NCBI GenBank assembly: GCA_022510815.1
Contig: JAFLST010000003.1
Location: forward strand, 52,464 to 89,141
Length of the DNA stretch: 36,678 nucleotides
Source: Christensenellaceae bacterium
Lineage (GTDB): Bacteria; Bacillota; Clostridia; Christensenellales; Aristaeellaceae
Direction: 5' to 3'
Every line of letters begins with the position of its first letter. Positions within the stretch are counted from its first letter, which is position 1. Made by a program: the position numbers and the translations under genes. Below the pieces are notes generated by a model that was not told the origin of the DNA, did not search any database, and saw nothing but the letters and a program-made list of their open reading frames with translations. Below, piece by piece: positions 25,563 through 32,929 of this stretch.

Positions 25563-26545
25563 GACGCGTCGTTTCAGGCTGCGTGGCCGGACTGTGCGCG
25601 GCATGCCTGCTGCTTCTGACGCTCATGCCCCTGCACGCAGTGAACGGCATGCTGGTCGAGGTGCCGGAATTCTCAGATATTGACTTTGCCACGCTGGCGG
25701 ACGGCACGTTCATCGCATGGGCTGGCGGCTGGCGGAGCGGCTCCGGCTCGCTGGTGTGCGGGAAGCGTTATGTGTCTGCGGAGCTGCGGCGAGTCTGGGG
25801 AGACTATTTTCAGGTGCTGCCCGAGACCATGCTCAGCGGCAGGCCGATCTTCCCGAAGGATGCGGGCAGGAAGATTGTCATGATTGATGAACGGACGGCT
25901 TCGGCGCTGTTCGGTACCGTTGACTGCGTCGGCGAGATGGTCTCGCTGAGCGGCGAAGCGTACACCGTGTATGGCGTTTATCGGCGGGATGAATCGCCGC
26001 TGGGGCTGAATGCGCAGGCCTTGCCCGTTGCTTTCGTCCCTGCGGCGGAGGAGACAGGCTTCACGCGGCTATGCCTTGGGTTTGCGGATGGCGTGGATCA
26101 GGGGCTGGCGGTTTCGGCGGCGGAGAGAGCGCTGGAGAGACAGGACATCGTGGCTTTGAGCTCGGTTGATCTGTCCCGGCGGGAAAGCAATGCGCAGGCC
26201 TTCTGCGGCGTGTGCCTCCTGCTGCTTGCGCTGCTCCTGTGCGCCCTGATGCCGGCATTGCATGGGAAAAAGCGCTGGTTCTGTCTTGCTGGAAAGCTGC
26301 TGCTGATTGTCCTGCCGCTGGCGCTGGTTTTCTCACGCGTCTCGCTCGATCCGGCCATGCTGCCCGTCGAGCCGTCAGAAAAGGCCTTCGCAGATACGAT
26401 TCACGCGCTGCTGCTCCGCATGAATTCGCCGGAGCCGATCACGCACCCGTACCTGACGGCACTGGCATGGAAGCAGCGCATCGCGGCGGCGCTGCTGATT
26501 CTGGGCGCTGCGGGACTGCCGTCTGCCATGAGGAACAAGCGATGA
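25559..26545 (+). CDS. MacB-like membrane protein without a recognisable full FtsX domain
   Basis: A 328-residue membrane protein. An N-terminal helix at about 6-24 is followed by an external domain containing KIVMIDERTASALFG and VGEMVSLSGEAYTVYGVYRR at about 105-142, the signature of the MacB periplasmic core domain (MacB_PCD) found in ABC export permeases. Two or three hydrophobic segments follow at about 214-234, 241-259 and 308-325. Known MacB-type permeases carry a C-terminal FtsX domain and work with a MacB ATPase; no such ATPase is here. The ATG overlaps gene C and the TGA overlaps the permease gene, so it is translated within the same run. Role unknown. Confidence 0.65.
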   Translation: MRRVVSGCVAGLCAACLLLLTLMPLHAVNGMLVEVPEFSDIDFATLADGTFIAWAGGWRSGSGSLVCGKRYVSAELRRVWGDYFQVLPETMLSGRPIFPKDAGRKIVMIDERTASALFGTVDCVGEMVSLSGEAYTVYGVYRRDESPLGLNAQALPVAFVPAAEETGFTRLCLGFADGVDQGLAVSAAERALERQDIVALSSVDLSRRESNAQAFCGVCLLLLALLLCALMPALHGKKRWFCLAGKLLLIVLPLALVFSRVSLDPAMLPVEPSEKAFADTIHALLLRMNSPEPITHPYLTALAWKQRIAAALLILGAAGLPSAMRNKR

Positions 26546-27387
26546 AAAGAATGAACGATCCTGTTTATCCCCGGCGGGATATCCTGCTGCTGATGCCGTT
26601 TCTGGTGGGCTTTGCGATGTTCTATGTGCTGCCGCTGTTCATCTCCCCATACTACGCCTTGATCCGCTCGGCTTTCAACGCGCAGTTCGCGGGATTGGAC
26701 AATTTCAAAACCATCATGAATAACCCGTTCTATCGGCTGGCCTACGGGAACACCTTCCGCTTTACGGTGGTCGCTGCGCCGCTGAGCGTGCTGCTGGCCG
26801 TGCTGCTGGGCTTTGCGCTGCGGAAATCCGCGATGCCCTCGGTGTGGATGGCGGCATTCGTGCTGCCGATCCTCCTGCCGACGGCCTCGGTGTGCGCGGT
26901 GATGCGGCAGGTGTTCTCCAGCGGCTTTCTGTTCACCTTCGCGCCCTTTTCCCGGGAGCAGTACTGGGTTGAGCGGCTGTCGCTGTACGCGTTCTACCTC
27001 TGGAAGTACACGGGCATGAGCCTGCTGATCTTCTACGGCGCGCTGTCCAATTTCCCGCGAGATATTCTGGAAGCCGCCGCGCTGGACAACGCGGGAGCAC
27101 TGCGATGCGCGGTGCAGGTCGTTCTCCCGTGCCTCACGCCGCAGACGATCTTCATGCTGACCTACGCCTGCGCCAACTCATTTCAGATTTTCCGCGAGGC
27201 GTACCTGCTCTATGGCTCCTATCCCAACGACAGCGTGTACCAGCTTCAGCACTATATGAACAACCATTTCCTCAAGCTGAACTATCAGTATGTGACCTCT
27301 GGCGGCATTCTGTTCACGGTGCCGGTGGTGATGCTGGTGGCGCTGGGGCTTCTGATGACACGCAGACAGGAGGCGGAGCTGGCATGA
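26542..27387 (+). CDS. ABC transporter permease, sugar type (MalF/UgpA-like)
   Basis: A 281-residue inner membrane protein of the binding-protein-dependent sugar import permease family. The N terminus MLPFLVGF-like region (LLLMPFLVGFAMFYVLPLF) opens TM1, FAGLDNFKTIMNN is the usual loop, and the ATPase-coupling EAA loop is present as DILEAAALDNAG with VVLPCLTP at residues 174-200. The true start is ATG 26542, with GAGGAA upstream and overlap with the MacB-like gene stop; the frame is open much further upstream but that is out-of-frame sequence of the previous gene. It should pair with the next permease. Substrate unknown. Confidence 0.88.
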   Translation: MKRMNDPVYPRRDILLLMPFLVGFAMFYVLPLFISPYYALIRSAFNAQFAGLDNFKTIMNNPFYRLAYGNTFRFTVVAAPLSVLLAVLLGFALRKSAMPSVWMAAFVLPILLPTASVCAVMRQVFSSGFLFTFAPFSREQYWVERLSLYAFYLWKYTGMSLLIFYGALSNFPRDILEAAALDNAGALRCAVQVVLPCLTPQTIFMLTYACANSFQIFREAYLLYGSYPNDSVYQLQHYMNNHFLKLNYQYVTSGGILFTVPVVMLVALGLLMTRRQEAELA

Positions 27388-28196
27388 AGCGCGCCGTCCC
27401 GATCATCCGGTTCCTGTTTCTGGCGCTGTGCGCCTGCGCCTTTCTGTACCCCATTGTGTGCACCTTCACCGGGTCGCTGGTGAATGTCGGCACGGCGGTT
27501 CGTGTTTACGGCAAGCGGCTCATTTTGATTCCCGATCAGGTGTCCACCGACCAATATCTGATGCTCCTGCTGGGCGACAACGGCTATCTCGACGCCTTCG
27601 TGTACACGCTGCTGCTCAGCTTCACCATCGCTGCTGGAAACACGGTGCTGTGCTTCTTCGCGGCGTATGTGTTCGCGAGGGTGCGGTTCCCGGGGCGGGA
27701 CGCGCTGTTCTTCCTGATTCTGCTGGGGATGATGATGCCCTTTCAGGTGACGCTGCTGCCGAACTTCCTCACCATCCGGGCGCTGAACCTCCACGATACC
27801 CGCTGGGCGCTGCTGCTGCCGAATCTGTTCATGCCCTTTGGTGTTTATCTGATGCGCCAGTTTATCCTGCAGCTTGACAGTGCCCAATCCGCATCCTTCC
27901 GTCTCGACTGCCGGAGCACGATCAAGATGCTCGTGCTGGTGATTTTGCCGCAGGTAACGCCTGCAGCGGCGGCGCTGTTCATCCTGTCCTTCGCGCAGGC
28001 ATGGAACATGGTCGATCAGCCGCTGATCCTGCTGAGCGACAGGAGCCTGATGCCGCTGTCGGTGCTGCTGGGCGAGGACTTCGGCGGAAAAACAGGACTG
28101 CTGTTCGCGGCGAGCGTGGTCTTCATGCTGCCGATCCTGACGCTGTACGCGCTGTTTTCCGATCAACTCATTGAGGGAATGGAGAGTTTGCGATGA
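27384..28196 (+). CDS. ABC transporter permease, sugar type (MalG-like), degenerate EAA loop
   Basis: A 270-residue membrane protein that matches MalG-type permeases: N-terminal TM1, TLLLSFTIAAGNTVLCFFAAYVFARVRFPG, MMMPFQVTLLPNFL, LMRQFILQL and the downstream VILPQVTPAAAALFI and FAQAWN. The expected EAAxxDGA signature is replaced by SAQSASFRLDCRST at residues 166-179, so the ATPase contact surface differs from that of its partner. The ATG overlaps the stop of the first permease and the stop overlaps the next ATG. No ATPase is encoded in this operon. If it still imports, it would need a shared MsmX-type ATPase from elsewhere. Confidence 0.85.
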   Translation: MKRAVPIIRFLFLALCACAFLYPIVCTFTGSLVNVGTAVRVYGKRLILIPDQVSTDQYLMLLLGDNGYLDAFVYTLLLSFTIAAGNTVLCFFAAYVFARVRFPGRDALFFLILLGMMMPFQVTLLPNFLTIRALNLHDTRWALLLPNLFMPFGVYLMRQFILQLDSAQSASFRLDCRSTIKMLVLVILPQVTPAAAALFILSFAQAWNMVDQPLILLSDRSLMPLSVLLGEDFGGKTGLLFAASVVFMLPILTLYALFSDQLIEGMESLR

Positions 28197-29377
28197 CGCC
28201 GAAAAAACTGCGTTTCTCCCACAAGCTGGCGCTGGCCATGGTGCTGCTGATGGCGGTGGTGATCCTGTTCAGCAGCACCTTCCGCGCTCTGGTGCATCCC
28301 CGGGTGAGCGTGACTCGGGTGAATCCGGGAACGATCAAGCTGTCTTACGCGCAGGATGATATCCGTCTTGACCCTGATTGCCTGTCCCATTTTGCCCTTC
28401 CGCTGGCCGCTTCGGAAATGGTATCGGTACAGGAGATTCTCAAATCGCCCGGAGACCGGGTCTACAAGGGCGAAGCGATGCTTATCCTGAACAAAGAAGA
28501 AGCTGAAAACGCCTATTTTGCCGCAAAGCAGGCGTATACCGCGGCTAAGCTGGCGCTGGACGATTTCGACGCCGGTTATGAGCCGGCCCTCAAAGCAGCG
28601 AAGGCAGCGCTGGATGCAGCTCAAAGCGCCATGAACCGTTTGCAATTCGCGGCGGAAGATCGTAGAGACAGCGCTGAACAGGCGCTCGAAAAAGCACAGC
28701 GCGCCTACGATCTTCTCTCGATCGACGGAATTTGGCAGCATACGACGCGGGATGTGCTGGAAAACGACTACCGGCAGGCGGCAGAGCGCTATGAAGCATG
28801 GACGAACCTTCGCGATCACGACTATCGCATGCTTGCTGAGGAGCGGGGAACGCTCATCAGCCTGTCCGTGGCGCTGCCCTGCGAGTATACGATCCTGCCT
28901 GACGGGCGCGAGATTACCCTGTCTGTCACTGCGCCGAATGCCGACTTTGATGGCATTGCCATTGGTCAGGAAGCAAAGCTCATCACAATACCAGCCGTGG
29001 AGGAAGATCAGTTCGTTACTGTAACGGAGATCAAGCGGATAGTGCCAAATACGACGCTTACTTTTCGGTTTGTGCCGCTGGTGCCCAGTGCTTTCAGCGC
29101 GGTTGGGAAGTATGAGATCAGCTTTGACTCCTCCCAGTATCTCGCTTTGATTCCTGCCAGCGCGCTCGTGGATGACGATATGATCTGGATTGCTGAACCT
29201 GTTCGCAACGGCAGCAAGACCAGCTATGTTGCCAATCGCATGATGATCAGGCGGGCAACCGGCAATGCCTTGTACATACCCTGCAACGACTGGCTCGGCG
29301 ATACGCTCGTCATCACGCAGTGGGACAAGCCCCTGTCGGTTGGAAAAACGGTGCTGCTGCTTGATAATGATTTTTGA
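28193..29377 (+). CDS. HlyD-like membrane fusion protein, membrane anchored
   Basis: A 394-residue protein with an N-terminal membrane anchor at about 10-28, a lipoyl-like half motif (VSVQEILKSPGDRVYKGEAM) at 77-96, and an Ala/Lys/Glu-rich helical stretch at about 101-205 that is typical of the adaptor coiled-coil hairpin. Beta-rich sequence follows at 220-394 and would form the remaining barrel domains. It is the last gene of the operon; the start overlaps the second permease. Family membership in HlyD/MFP is supported by layout. Its partner might be the MacB-like protein or the permease pair; neither can be shown here. Confidence 0.75.
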   Translation: MTPKKLRFSHKLALAMVLLMAVVILFSSTFRALVHPRVSVTRVNPGTIKLSYAQDDIRLDPDCLSHFALPLAASEMVSVQEILKSPGDRVYKGEAMLILNKEEAENAYFAAKQAYTAAKLALDDFDAGYEPALKAAKAALDAAQSAMNRLQFAAEDRRDSAEQALEKAQRAYDLLSIDGIWQHTTRDVLENDYRQAAERYEAWTNLRDHDYRMLAEERGTLISLSVALPCEYTILPDGREITLSVTAPNADFDGIAIGQEAKLITIPAVEEDQFVTVTEIKRIVPNTTLTFRFVPLVPSAFSAVGKYEISFDSSQYLALIPASALVDDDMIWIAEPVRNGSKTSYVANRMMIRRATGNALYIPCNDWLGDTLVITQWDKPLSVGKTVLLLDNDF

Positions 29378-29396
29378 GCGGTGCGTCGCGTTATGA

Positions 29397-29432
29397 AAAT
29401 ACCGCCTATGCCGATTGGCACAGGCGGTATTT
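29397..29432. terminator. Bidirectional terminator after the sigma operon
   Basis: AATACCGCCT 29398-29407 pairs with AGGCGGTATT 29422-29431, extended by TGCC 29409-29412 with GGCA 29417-29420. On the minus strand TTTT follows and on the plus strand TTTG, so it may serve both the sigma operon and the small minus-strand gene. Confidence 0.8.
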
Positions 29433-29482
29433 GTTCATGCGGACGATGGCGCTGCCCAGACAGCAACGCGCATCATTCGGCG

Positions 29483-29698
29483 TCAGCATTCCTTCTCAAT
29501 GTCGTTCATTCCGACCATGGCCTGAAATTCCCGCAGGTCAGCGTCGTCGCGGATAAGCATGAGGTCTGTGAACTTGCCGGTGCGCAGATCGCGCAGACCG
29601 CCGATCTGTTCGCCGGTGCAGATGCTCGCGCGGATGACGGGCTTCTGCGCGGCGGGATCATAGGGGAGTCGCTGAACCTGCTTTCGTCTGCGGAACAT
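29483..29698 (-). CDS. Small conserved protein of unknown function
   Basis: A 71-residue soluble protein. The motif KPVIRASICTGEQIGGLRDL followed by TGKFTDLMLIRDDADLREF matches a short clostridial protein that is sometimes labelled aspartate dehydrogenase in databases; at this size that label is not credible. GGAGG lies seven bases before the ATG. It lies directly downstream of the uracil permease terminator, whose U tract runs up to its ribosome site, and no separate promoter is seen. It may be expressed by read-through. Function unknown. Confidence 0.7.
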   Translation of the reverse strand: MFRRRKQVQRLPYDPAAQKPVIRASICTGEQIGGLRDLRTGKFTDLMLIRDDADLREFQAMVGMNDIEKEC

Positions 29699-29710
29699 GA
29701 ATAATCCTCC

Positions 29711-29748
29711 GGAAACAAAAACAGGCAGGGAGAAGCTCTCCCTGCCTG
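29711..29748 (-). terminator. Terminator of the uracil permease gene
   Basis: A perfect 12-bp stem (plus 29722-29733 with 29737-29748) and a three-base loop, followed on the minus strand by TTTTTGTTT. Confidence 0.92.
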
Positions 29749-29758
29749 CAAGCTTGTA

Positions 29759-31078
29759 TTACACCTTGAAGTTGACGGACTTGTCGCCCTGCGCGTTCTT
29801 GCCGAACTCGTAGTCATTGCCGGGCAGGATGGCGTTGAGGATAACGCCGACCAGCGAGGCCACAGCCAGACCGGAGAGGCTGATCTTCACGCCGCCGATG
29901 GAGAAGGCAATCGCGCCCGCCGCGGAGAAGTTGATGCCCAGCGCGAGGGACATGATCAGGGCCGCGATGATGACGTTGCGGCTCTTGGTGAAGTCCACCT
30001 GATTCTCGACGATGTTGCGCACGCCGACCGCGGAGATCATGCCGTAGAGGATGAGGCTCACGCCGCCGATGGTGGCGGTGGGCATGCAGGAGATGAGGGC
30101 CGCGACCTTGGGAGAGAAGGAGAAGAGCAGCGCGATGATGGCCGCGAGGCGCACAACGAAGGGATCGTAAACCTTGGTCAGGGCCAGCACGCCGGTGTTC
30201 TCGCCGTAGGTGGTGTTGGCGGGGGCGCCGAAGAGGGAAGCCAGCGTCGTGGCGAGACCGTCGCCCAGCAGGGAGCGGTGCAGGCCGGGCTCCTCAATGA
30301 AGTTCTGGCCGACGGTGGAGGAGATGGCGCACATGTCGCCGATATGCTCCATCATGGTGGCCAGCGCGATCGGCACCATGGCGATGATGGCGGAGAGCAG
30401 CACCGCGCCGTTGCAGTTGCCGATCAGGGAGAAGGCGGTGTCGCTCCAGTGGAAGGGCAGGCCGATCCAAGCCGCGTCGGCGACCTTGGAGAAGTCCACC
30501 TGACCGAAGATGGCGGCCACCGCGTAGGAGCCGATCACGCCCAGCAGGATGGGGATGATCTTCAGCATGCCCTTGCCCCAGATGTTGAACACGATGACGA
30601 TGACCACCGCCAGCAGGGCGATCCACCAGTTGGCAGCGCAGTTGTCGACGGCGCTGTTGGCCAGCGTGATGCCGATGGCAATGATGATCGGGCCGGTCAC
30701 CACAGGCGGGAAGAACCGCATAACCTTGCTTGCGCCGAAGACGCGGAAGAGCTGAGAAACCAGCACATAGAGCAGGCCGGCGCAGGCCACGCCGACGCCC
30801 GCGTAGGGAACCCAGTTCATGGTGCCTTCAGCAAACTCAGGCATAGCCGCAACCGCGAAGTAGCCGCCCAGGAACGCGAAGGACGAGCCGAGGAACGCGG
30901 GCACCTTGCCCTTGGTGATGAAATGGAACAGCAGCGTGCCCAGACCCGCGAACATCAGCGTCGCGCTGATGCTCAGGCCGGTCAGGGTCGGCACCAGCAC
31001 CGTCGCGCCGAACATCGCGAACACATGCTGGAAGCCAAGCAGAAGCGTCTTACCGGTAGAGCGATTGTTGTTCGTCAT
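29759..31078 (-). CDS. uraA: Uracil permease (NCS2 family)
   Basis: A 439-residue membrane protein importing uracil with protons. It starts with the family pattern LLLGFQHVFAMFGATVLVPTLTGLS, includes SSFAFLGG near residue 65, FFPPVVTGPIIIAIGI, MMEHIGDMCAISSTVGQNF with the Glu of the substrate site, and GAPANTTYGENTGVLALTKV. AAGGAAGGG lies upstream of ATG 31078. It is downstream of pyrR on the same strand with a 169-base gap, matching the pyrR-pyrP order of Bacillus. Expression should follow the PyrR attenuator upstream of pyrR. Confidence 0.93.
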   Translation of the reverse strand: MTNNNRSTGKTLLLGFQHVFAMFGATVLVPTLTGLSISATLMFAGLGTLLFHFITKGKVPAFLGSSFAFLGGYFAVAAMPEFAEGTMNWVPYAGVGVACAGLLYVLVSQLFRVFGASKVMRFFPPVVTGPIIIAIGITLANSAVDNCAANWWIALLAVVIVIVFNIWGKGMLKIIPILLGVIGSYAVAAIFGQVDFSKVADAAWIGLPFHWSDTAFSLIGNCNGAVLLSAIIAMVPIALATMMEHIGDMCAISSTVGQNFIEEPGLHRSLLGDGLATTLASLFGAPANTTYGENTGVLALTKVYDPFVVRLAAIIALLFSFSPKVAALISCMPTATIGGVSLILYGMISAVGVRNIVENQVDFTKSRNVIIAALIMSLALGINFSAAGAIAFSIGGVKISLSGLAVASLVGVILNAILPGNDYEFGKNAQGDKSVNFKV

Positions 31079-31247
31079 TGGTAGTCCCTTCCTTTTCTTA
31101 TTCTATGAAAACCGGAGGAAGCCGCGGAACCACAACGCGGAAAGAGTGTTTCCGTCGGAGTTGGTCGCCGCTTTTCGGGAGGGTGCGGAGGGGATGCTGG
31201 CTCAGAAGCCGCCTCCCGCCGTTTCCTCTCGTCTCCCTTCCCGGCAA

Positions 31248-31811
31248 TCACCAGTTGTTGGGGGTGCTCCGGTTATCGTAGAGCGCAACGCCGTCGCCGC
31301 CGTCGATTTCCGCAACCTGCACGCCGATGCGCTCGGTCTGGGCGGTGGGGACGTTCTTGCCCACATAGTCCGGGCGGATAGGCAGCTCGCGGTGACCGCG
31401 GTCAACCAGCACCGCCAGACGAATGCGCGCCGGACGGCCCTGATCGAGAATGGCGTCCATGGCGGCGCGAACCGTTCTGCCAGTGTGCAGCACATCGTCC
31501 ACCAGTACAACCGTGCGGCCTGTCACGTCCACGGGCAGGTGTTCCGAGGCGTGAATCCGCAGGTCGGCGGGGTCGCGGTCATCACGGTACATGGCGATGT
31601 CCACCTCACCCACGGGGAGCTTGACATGCTCATAACGCTCGATGATGTCCGAGAGCCGCTGGGCCAGAGGCACGCCGCGCCGGCGAATACCGACGAACAC
31701 CACGTCCTCCAGCGGGGAGAGCTGTTCCATCATCTCATGGGCCATGCGGGTCAGCACGCGGTTCATCGCGTCGCCGGTCATCAGTTGCGCCTTAGGGATT
31801 CCGCTTGCCAT
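31248..31811 (-). CDS. pyrR: PyrR, bifunctional pyr attenuation regulator and uracil phosphoribosyltransferase
   Basis: A 187-residue protein that binds a specific hairpin in pyr leader RNAs when UMP is high and promotes termination; it also makes UMP from uracil and PRPP. The PRPP motif [13 protein letters not shown] is at residues 101-113. [14 protein letters not shown] near residues 40-53 and MYRDD near 74-78 are typical. ATG 31811 follows AGGAGGT at a spacing of seven bases; the frame extends upstream, but that sequence is the leader RNA. Followed by uraA. The gene's own leader contains the expected PyrR-binding loop, so it controls itself. Confidence 0.95.
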   Translation of the reverse strand: MASGIPKAQLMTGDAMNRVLTRMAHEMMEQLSPLEDVVFVGIRRRGVPLAQRLSDIIERYEHVKLPVGEVDIAMYRDDRDPADLRIHASEHLPVDVTGRTVVLVDDVLHTGRTVRAAMDAILDQGRPARIRLAVLVDRGHRELPIRPDYVGKNVPTAQTERIGVQVAEIDGGDGVALYDNRSTPNNW

Positions 31812-31835
31812 GCTGTTACCTCCTTGCATCTGCGC

Positions 31836-31867
31836 AAAAAAACGCCTTCCCTCAGGCAGGGAAGGCG
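31836..31867 (-). terminator. Attenuator terminator in the pyrR leader
   Basis: A perfect 10-bp stem (CGCCTTCCCT, plus 31843-31852, with AGGGAAGGCG, 31858-31867), then TTTTTTT on the minus strand. Confidence 0.92.
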
Positions 31868-31902
31868 CGCGTCTGCTCATCGGTGTCTCGTTCGCAGCCT
31901 TT

Positions 31903-31925
31903 CCAGCCTCTCGGTGCTGTCCTTA
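31903..31925 (-). promoter_or_regulatory. PyrR-binding loop (anti-antiterminator)
   Basis: The minus strand reads AGCACCGAGAGGCT (plus 31905-31918), matching the Bacillus loop AGUCCAGAGAGGCU at 12 of 14 positions if the variable base is allowed. CAGC/GCTG closes the loop, and CCTTT/AAAGG can form the lower stem. PyrR with UMP would hold this hairpin and permit the downstream terminator. Confidence 0.85.
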
Positions 31926-31952
31926 AAGGATTGCGCTTGATTACCGTCGGCC

Positions 31953-31981
31953 ATTATAGCACATCGGATGTGGGTTGTAAA
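31953..31981 (-). promoter_or_regulatory. Promoter of pyrR-uraA
   Basis: TTTACA (plus 31976-31981), a 17-base spacer, and TATAAT (plus 31953-31958) on the minus strand, giving a leader of about 135 bases. Confidence 0.85.
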
Positions 31982-32046
31982 GGCCTGTTTGCAGGAAATT
32001 TTTCGATAAATGACATGCGTTATGTCGAAAAAGAGAGAAATTGCCC

Positions 32047-32075
32047 TTGACAACAGGAAAGGTATTTTGTATTAT
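32047..32075 (+). promoter_or_regulatory. Promoter of the GntR regulator gene
   Basis: TTGACA at 32047-32052, a 17-base spacer, and TATTAT at 32070-32075. It is divergent from the pyrR promoter, about 65 bases away. Confidence 0.85.
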
Positions 32076-32076
32076 T

Positions 32077-32088
32077 TTTGTATCCAAA
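32077..32088 (+). promoter_or_regulatory. Possible operator palindrome at the GntR gene start site
   Basis: TTTGTATCCAAA is a 12-base palindrome with a four-base centre, covering the expected transcription start. The direct repeat TTTTGTAT also occurs at 32065-32072 and 32076-32083. Autoregulation by the adjacent GntR protein is plausible but unproven. Confidence 0.3.
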
Positions 32089-32154
32089 GTGCAGACAGGG
32101 AACAGCGCTCTGGACAGGACTGAATGACACCCGGTGTTAAAGGAGCTGTGACGC

Positions 32155-32844
32155 ATGCCGACCACCATCACCTTTCAGCCCATGATGGAGAGCCGACCGA
32201 TCCGCGAGATTGCCTATGAGGTGCTCAAGCACGCCATCATCACGGGGCAGATTCCCGCGGGGGAACGCATTGTTGAGACGGATTATGCCGACCGCCTTCA
32301 TATCAGCCGGACGCCTCTGCGGGAGGCGCTGCGCAAGCTGGAGCGGGACGGCCTTGTGGAATATGTGCTGCGCCGGGGCGTGGTGGTGCGCGCCTTCACC
32401 ATGGAGGATGTGGAGGAAATTTACACCATCCGCAACTCACTGGAGATGCTGACCCTGCCGGCCATCATCGCCAAGGCGACGGAGGAGGATATCAAGGGCC
32501 TCAAAAACAGGCTCCGGGAGATGGACGAGCTGCTCGAGCGCGGCGACATCGAGAACCTTTCGCCCATGGCCCGGGCATTCCACGCGCAGCTCACGGCCAT
32601 CTGCGGTCAGCATCGCATCCTGCGGGTGATCGAGGGTCAGGACGAGTTCATCAAGCGCTTCTCGGCCATGGCCATCCGTCAGGAAAACCGCCGCTCGCAG
32701 GCCCATGAGGAGCATCATCGGCTCGTCGAGTACATCGAGAACCGGGATCTGGAGAGCTTTGAGAAGCTCATGAACAAGCACATTGAGCGTAGCAAGGAGA
32801 ACTGTCTCGCGGCGCTGGCGGCGCAGCAGGCGCAGTATCAGTGA
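32155..32844 (+). CDS. GntR family transcriptional regulator, FCD (FadR-type) domain
   Basis: A 229-residue DNA-binding repressor or activator. The winged helix-turn-helix occupies about residues 15-80 (REIAYEVLKHAIITGQIPAG, then ISRTPLREALRKLERDGLVE). The FCD ligand domain follows at about 90-220, with conserved His residues in ARAFHAQL, HEEHHRLV and MNKHIERS that often bind a metal with a carboxylate ligand. AAAGGAG lies about nine bases before the ATG. It stands alone between the pyrR promoter and its own terminator, and the target genes cannot be seen. FCD regulators often sense organic acids or sugar acids, but no such pathway lies next to it. Confidence 0.92.
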   Translation: MPTTITFQPMMESRPIREIAYEVLKHAIITGQIPAGERIVETDYADRLHISRTPLREALRKLERDGLVEYVLRRGVVVRAFTMEDVEEIYTIRNSLEMLTLPAIIAKATEEDIKGLKNRLREMDELLERGDIENLSPMARAFHAQLTAICGQHRILRVIEGQDEFIKRFSAMAIRQENRRSQAHEEHHRLVEYIENRDLESFEKLMNKHIERSKENCLAALAAQQAQYQ

Positions 32845-32850
32845 TTTTCT

Positions 32851-32880
32851 GGGAGCTCCTCGAAGGGGCTCTCTTTTTTT
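32851..32880 (+). terminator. Terminator of the GntR gene
   Basis: A 10-bp stem with two G-U pairs (32851-32860 with 32864-32873), followed by seven T at 32874-32880. Confidence 0.88.
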
Positions 32881-32894
32881 GTGTAAAACAGGGC

Positions 32895-32923
32895 TTCTCA
32901 AAATCACTTTCTTCGTGTATAAT
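32895..32923 (+). promoter_or_regulatory. Promoter of the TM1266-type regulator and ABC importer operon
   Basis: A perfect TATAAT at 32918-32923 with a weak TTCTCA 17 bases upstream at 32895-32900. The expected start is near 32930, which leaves a leader of about 175 bases. Confidence 0.6.
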
Positions 32924-32929
32924 AGAGCT

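Noticed and set aside
31079-31247. A second PyrR attenuator between pyrR and uraA, as in Bacillus
   Set aside because: Hairpins are possible (for example CGGAAA 31138-31143 with TTTCCG 31149-31154), and GACGAGAGG occurs, but there is no good PyrR loop and no U-tailed terminator.
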